Assembly: GCA_018900975.1 (NCBI GenBank)
Contig: JAHIFK010000122.1
Location: forward strand, 1 to 6,582
Direction of reading: 5' to 3'
Length of the DNA stretch: 6,582 nt
Source of the DNA: Methanobacteriota archaeon
GTDB taxonomy: Archaea; Halobacteriota; Methanosarcinia; Methanosarcinales; Methanoperedenaceae
A program made the translations under genes and the position numbers. Under the pieces are notes generated by a model that was given only the letters and a program-made list of their open reading frames with translations, did not search any database and was not told where the DNA came from. Shown here one piece after another: positions 5,423 through 6,582 of this stretch (positions within the stretch are counted from its first letter, which is position 1; every line of letters starts with the position of its first letter).

Positions 5423-6157
5423 TCAAATCAGTATGAATTTTACACCTGCGATGACAAGCACAACTGCAAGCAGGCTGTAGAGCGTGGTGTTCGTAAGTCT
5501 TCTGCTGCCAAGACCTGAACCGATAATACCGCCAAGCATTGCAGCAAATGCCCAGAAATATATCTCAGAAGGCAGGGAATTCACACTTGTCAGATGCCCC
5601 GCAAGACCCGCAATTGAGTTCATTAGAATAAAAGCGGCAGACACCGCAGCAGTTTGCTTTGTGCCTGCCCATCCCATGAACAGGATAAGGGGAGTGAGGA
5701 AGATACCGCCTCCAACACCCACGGTCCCTGAGAGCAGTCCGATCCCTGCTCCCGCGATCATTGCCAATGGGACAGGCACATGCCTGGACACATTTACGAT
5801 TGCCATTCCCCTCTGCCGAAAAAAATGCCAGGCTGCGAACAGCAGGACAAGACCGACAATTTGTTTGTAGATATTACCTGGAATAGACATTGCCCCTCCA
5901 ATGAATGCAAAAGGGACCGAACTTACAGCAAAAGGCCAGAACTTATCCCAGGAAAAAAAGCCTGCCCTGTAGAATTGAAATGTCGCGATCGTCGCCACAA
6001 GGATATTCAGTGTCAGAGCTGTCGGTTTCATTACTTCAGGCGCAAGACCGAACAGCGCCATTGCGGCAAGGTATCCGGAAGCTCCGGCATGACCAACTGA
6101 TGAATACAGCAGTCCTGCTGCAAAAATAAGAATGGAAAGAATTATTATGTCGTCCAT
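5423..6157 (-). CDS. TauE/SafE-family membrane permease
   Basis: A 244-residue integral membrane protein with about seven or eight hydrophobic segments, for example near 3-19, 46-62, 73-93, 98-112, 130-147, 151-162, 168-188, 200-217 and 225-243. The two repeat halves each carry a family mark: L-L-Y-S-S-V-G-H-A-G-A-S-G-Y (16-29) and L-L-S-G-T-V-G-V-G-G-G-I-F-L-T-P-L (141-157). Family members move sulfite, sulfonates, sulfoacetate or other small organic anions across the cytoplasmic membrane, and the sequence does not tell which. Length is normal for the family. The ATG at 6157 follows the amidotransferase stop by 8 bp, so the two are probably co-transcribed, although no clear ribosome site precedes it. 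No sulfur-metabolism gene is in view. The family is certain; the substrate is unknown. Confidence 0.9.
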   Translation of the reverse strand: MDDIIILSILIFAAGLLYSSVGHAGASGYLAAMALFGLAPEVMKPTALTLNILVATIATFQFYRAGFFSWDKFWPFAVSSVPFAFIGGAMSIPGNIYKQIVGLVLLFAAWHFFRQRGMAIVNVSRHVPVPLAMIAGAGIGLLSGTVGVGGGIFLTPLILFMGWAGTKQTAAVSAAFILMNSIAGLAGHLTSVNSLPSEIYFWAFAAMLGGIIGSGLGSRRLTNTTLYSLLAVVLVIAGVKFILI

Positions 6158-6165
6158 GGTGTTCT

Positions 6166-6582
6166 TTATTTAGGCATACTCAGCTCTTTTGCCATATTAT
6201 CCAGCAGGAGGTTCAATAGTCTCTGTGTCTCTACGACATTATTGTTCTGCGCGATTATCTCATCGGGTTTCTGTATATATCTTCCTTCCACTATATCATT
6301 GCCACAATTCGTGAACATGAGGTCGATGCTCTTTGTTGAGTATTCGAGATGGAACTGAAGTCCTATCGTTCTGCCGTACTCAAAAGCCTGGTTCGCGCAA
6401 GCCTCGCTCTGTACGATCCTCACGGCGCCGGGAGGTATCTCGAATGTATCGCCATGCCAGTGAATAGCGGTGAATGCAGGCGGGAAAGAACTGAAAATAT
6501 AGGAATTTCTTGCTTCTTCTGTCAATGTTAGCGGGAACCAGCCGATCTCTGCGTATCTGTTCCTGCTGACCTTCCCTCCAAG
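6166..6582 (-). CDS. Class I glutamine amidotransferase, GMP synthase-like (5' end outside window)
   Basis: The last 138 residues of a stand-alone class I GATase (COG0518-type, often labelled GMP synthase-glutamine amidotransferase). The frame is open to the right edge, so the N-terminal half with the nucleophile Cys (G-x-C-x-G motif) is not visible. The fragment begins L-G-G-K-V, which normally follows that motif, then E-I-G-W-F-P-L and the subfamily mark H-W-H-G-D-T-F-E-I-P-P-G (fragment 41-52). G-L-Q-F-H-L-E-Y (74-81) supplies the catalytic His78 and Glu80. Such proteins hydrolyse glutamine or gamma-glutamyl compounds. They lack the ATP-pyrophosphatase domain of GuaA, and this one ends soon after the GATase fold, so true GMP synthesis is unlikely unless a partner subunit exists. 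It appears to precede the TauE/SafE gene in one transcript. Fold assignment is firm, physiological substrate unknown. Confidence 0.88.
   Translation of the reverse strand, partial: LGGKVSRNRYAEIGWFPLTLTEEARNSYIFSSFPPAFTAIHWHGDTFEIPPGAVRIVQSEACANQAFEYGRTIGLQFHLEYSTKSIDLMFTNCGNDIVEGRYIQKPDEIIAQNNNVVETQRLLNLLLDNMAKELSMPK

Noticed and set aside
5484..5870. A 128-codon plus-strand frame opposite the TauE/SafE gene
   Set aside because: It is proline- and isoleucine-rich antisense of membrane-segment codons; the opposite strand encodes a well-matched permease.
6166..6525. A complete small amidotransferase starting at TTG 6525
   Set aside because: The frame continues to the window edge with family-typical residues (L-G-G-K-V, E-I-G-W-F-P), so the gene is cut by the window and does not start there.

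Overview
The window looks like a compact piece of a euryarchaeal chromosome. Supporting signs are an archaeal-type QueC (preQ0 synthesis, which in archaea feeds tRNA archaeosine), a Fap7/AK6-type adenylate kinase, a single-domain KaiC-like ATPase, AT-rich TATA boxes about 25-35 bp before start codons, and few Shine-Dalgarno sites. The proteins resemble what I remember from Methanosarcinales and relatives, possibly including the Methanoperedens lineage. That placement is from memory, not from a search.

Layout. Plus strand: queC (82-759), then a 134-bp gap with promoter-like sequence, then a winged-helix-like protein of unknown role (894-1463). A tandem minus-strand cluster follows, listed in transcription order: KaiC-like ATPase (5065-4298), argD (4283-3126), hisC (3136-2036) and Fap7/AK6-like kinase (2039-1464). 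These genes are 14 nt apart, then overlap by 11 nt, then by 4 nt, so they are almost certainly one operon. It collides tail to tail with the winged-helix gene: the palindrome TGATCA supplies both stop codons with no base between the genes. Upstream of the KaiC-like gene, and also on the minus strand, are a 67-codon hypothetical gene (5325-5122), a TauE/SafE-family permease (6157-5423) and a class I glutamine amidotransferase that runs off the right edge (6582-6166). A possible divergent gene may begin at the left edge.

Function. ArgD and HisC are PLP aminotransferases of arginine and histidine synthesis. The kinase is of the type linked to small-subunit ribosome maturation, and QueC belongs to tRNA modification. 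The KaiC-like ATPase heads the amino-acid operon; its role is unknown. The amidotransferase and permease lie 8 bp apart and are probably co-transcribed.

I see no mobile element, CRISPR array, tRNA or rRNA, and no clear new system. This is mostly ordinary core-genome sequence. The points worth a second look are the KaiC-like gene leading an arg/his operon, the zero-gap convergent junction with a possible terminator inside the opposing gene, the uncharacterised winged-helix and 67-residue proteins, and a 10-bp-phased direct repeat in the winged-helix gene's upstream region.
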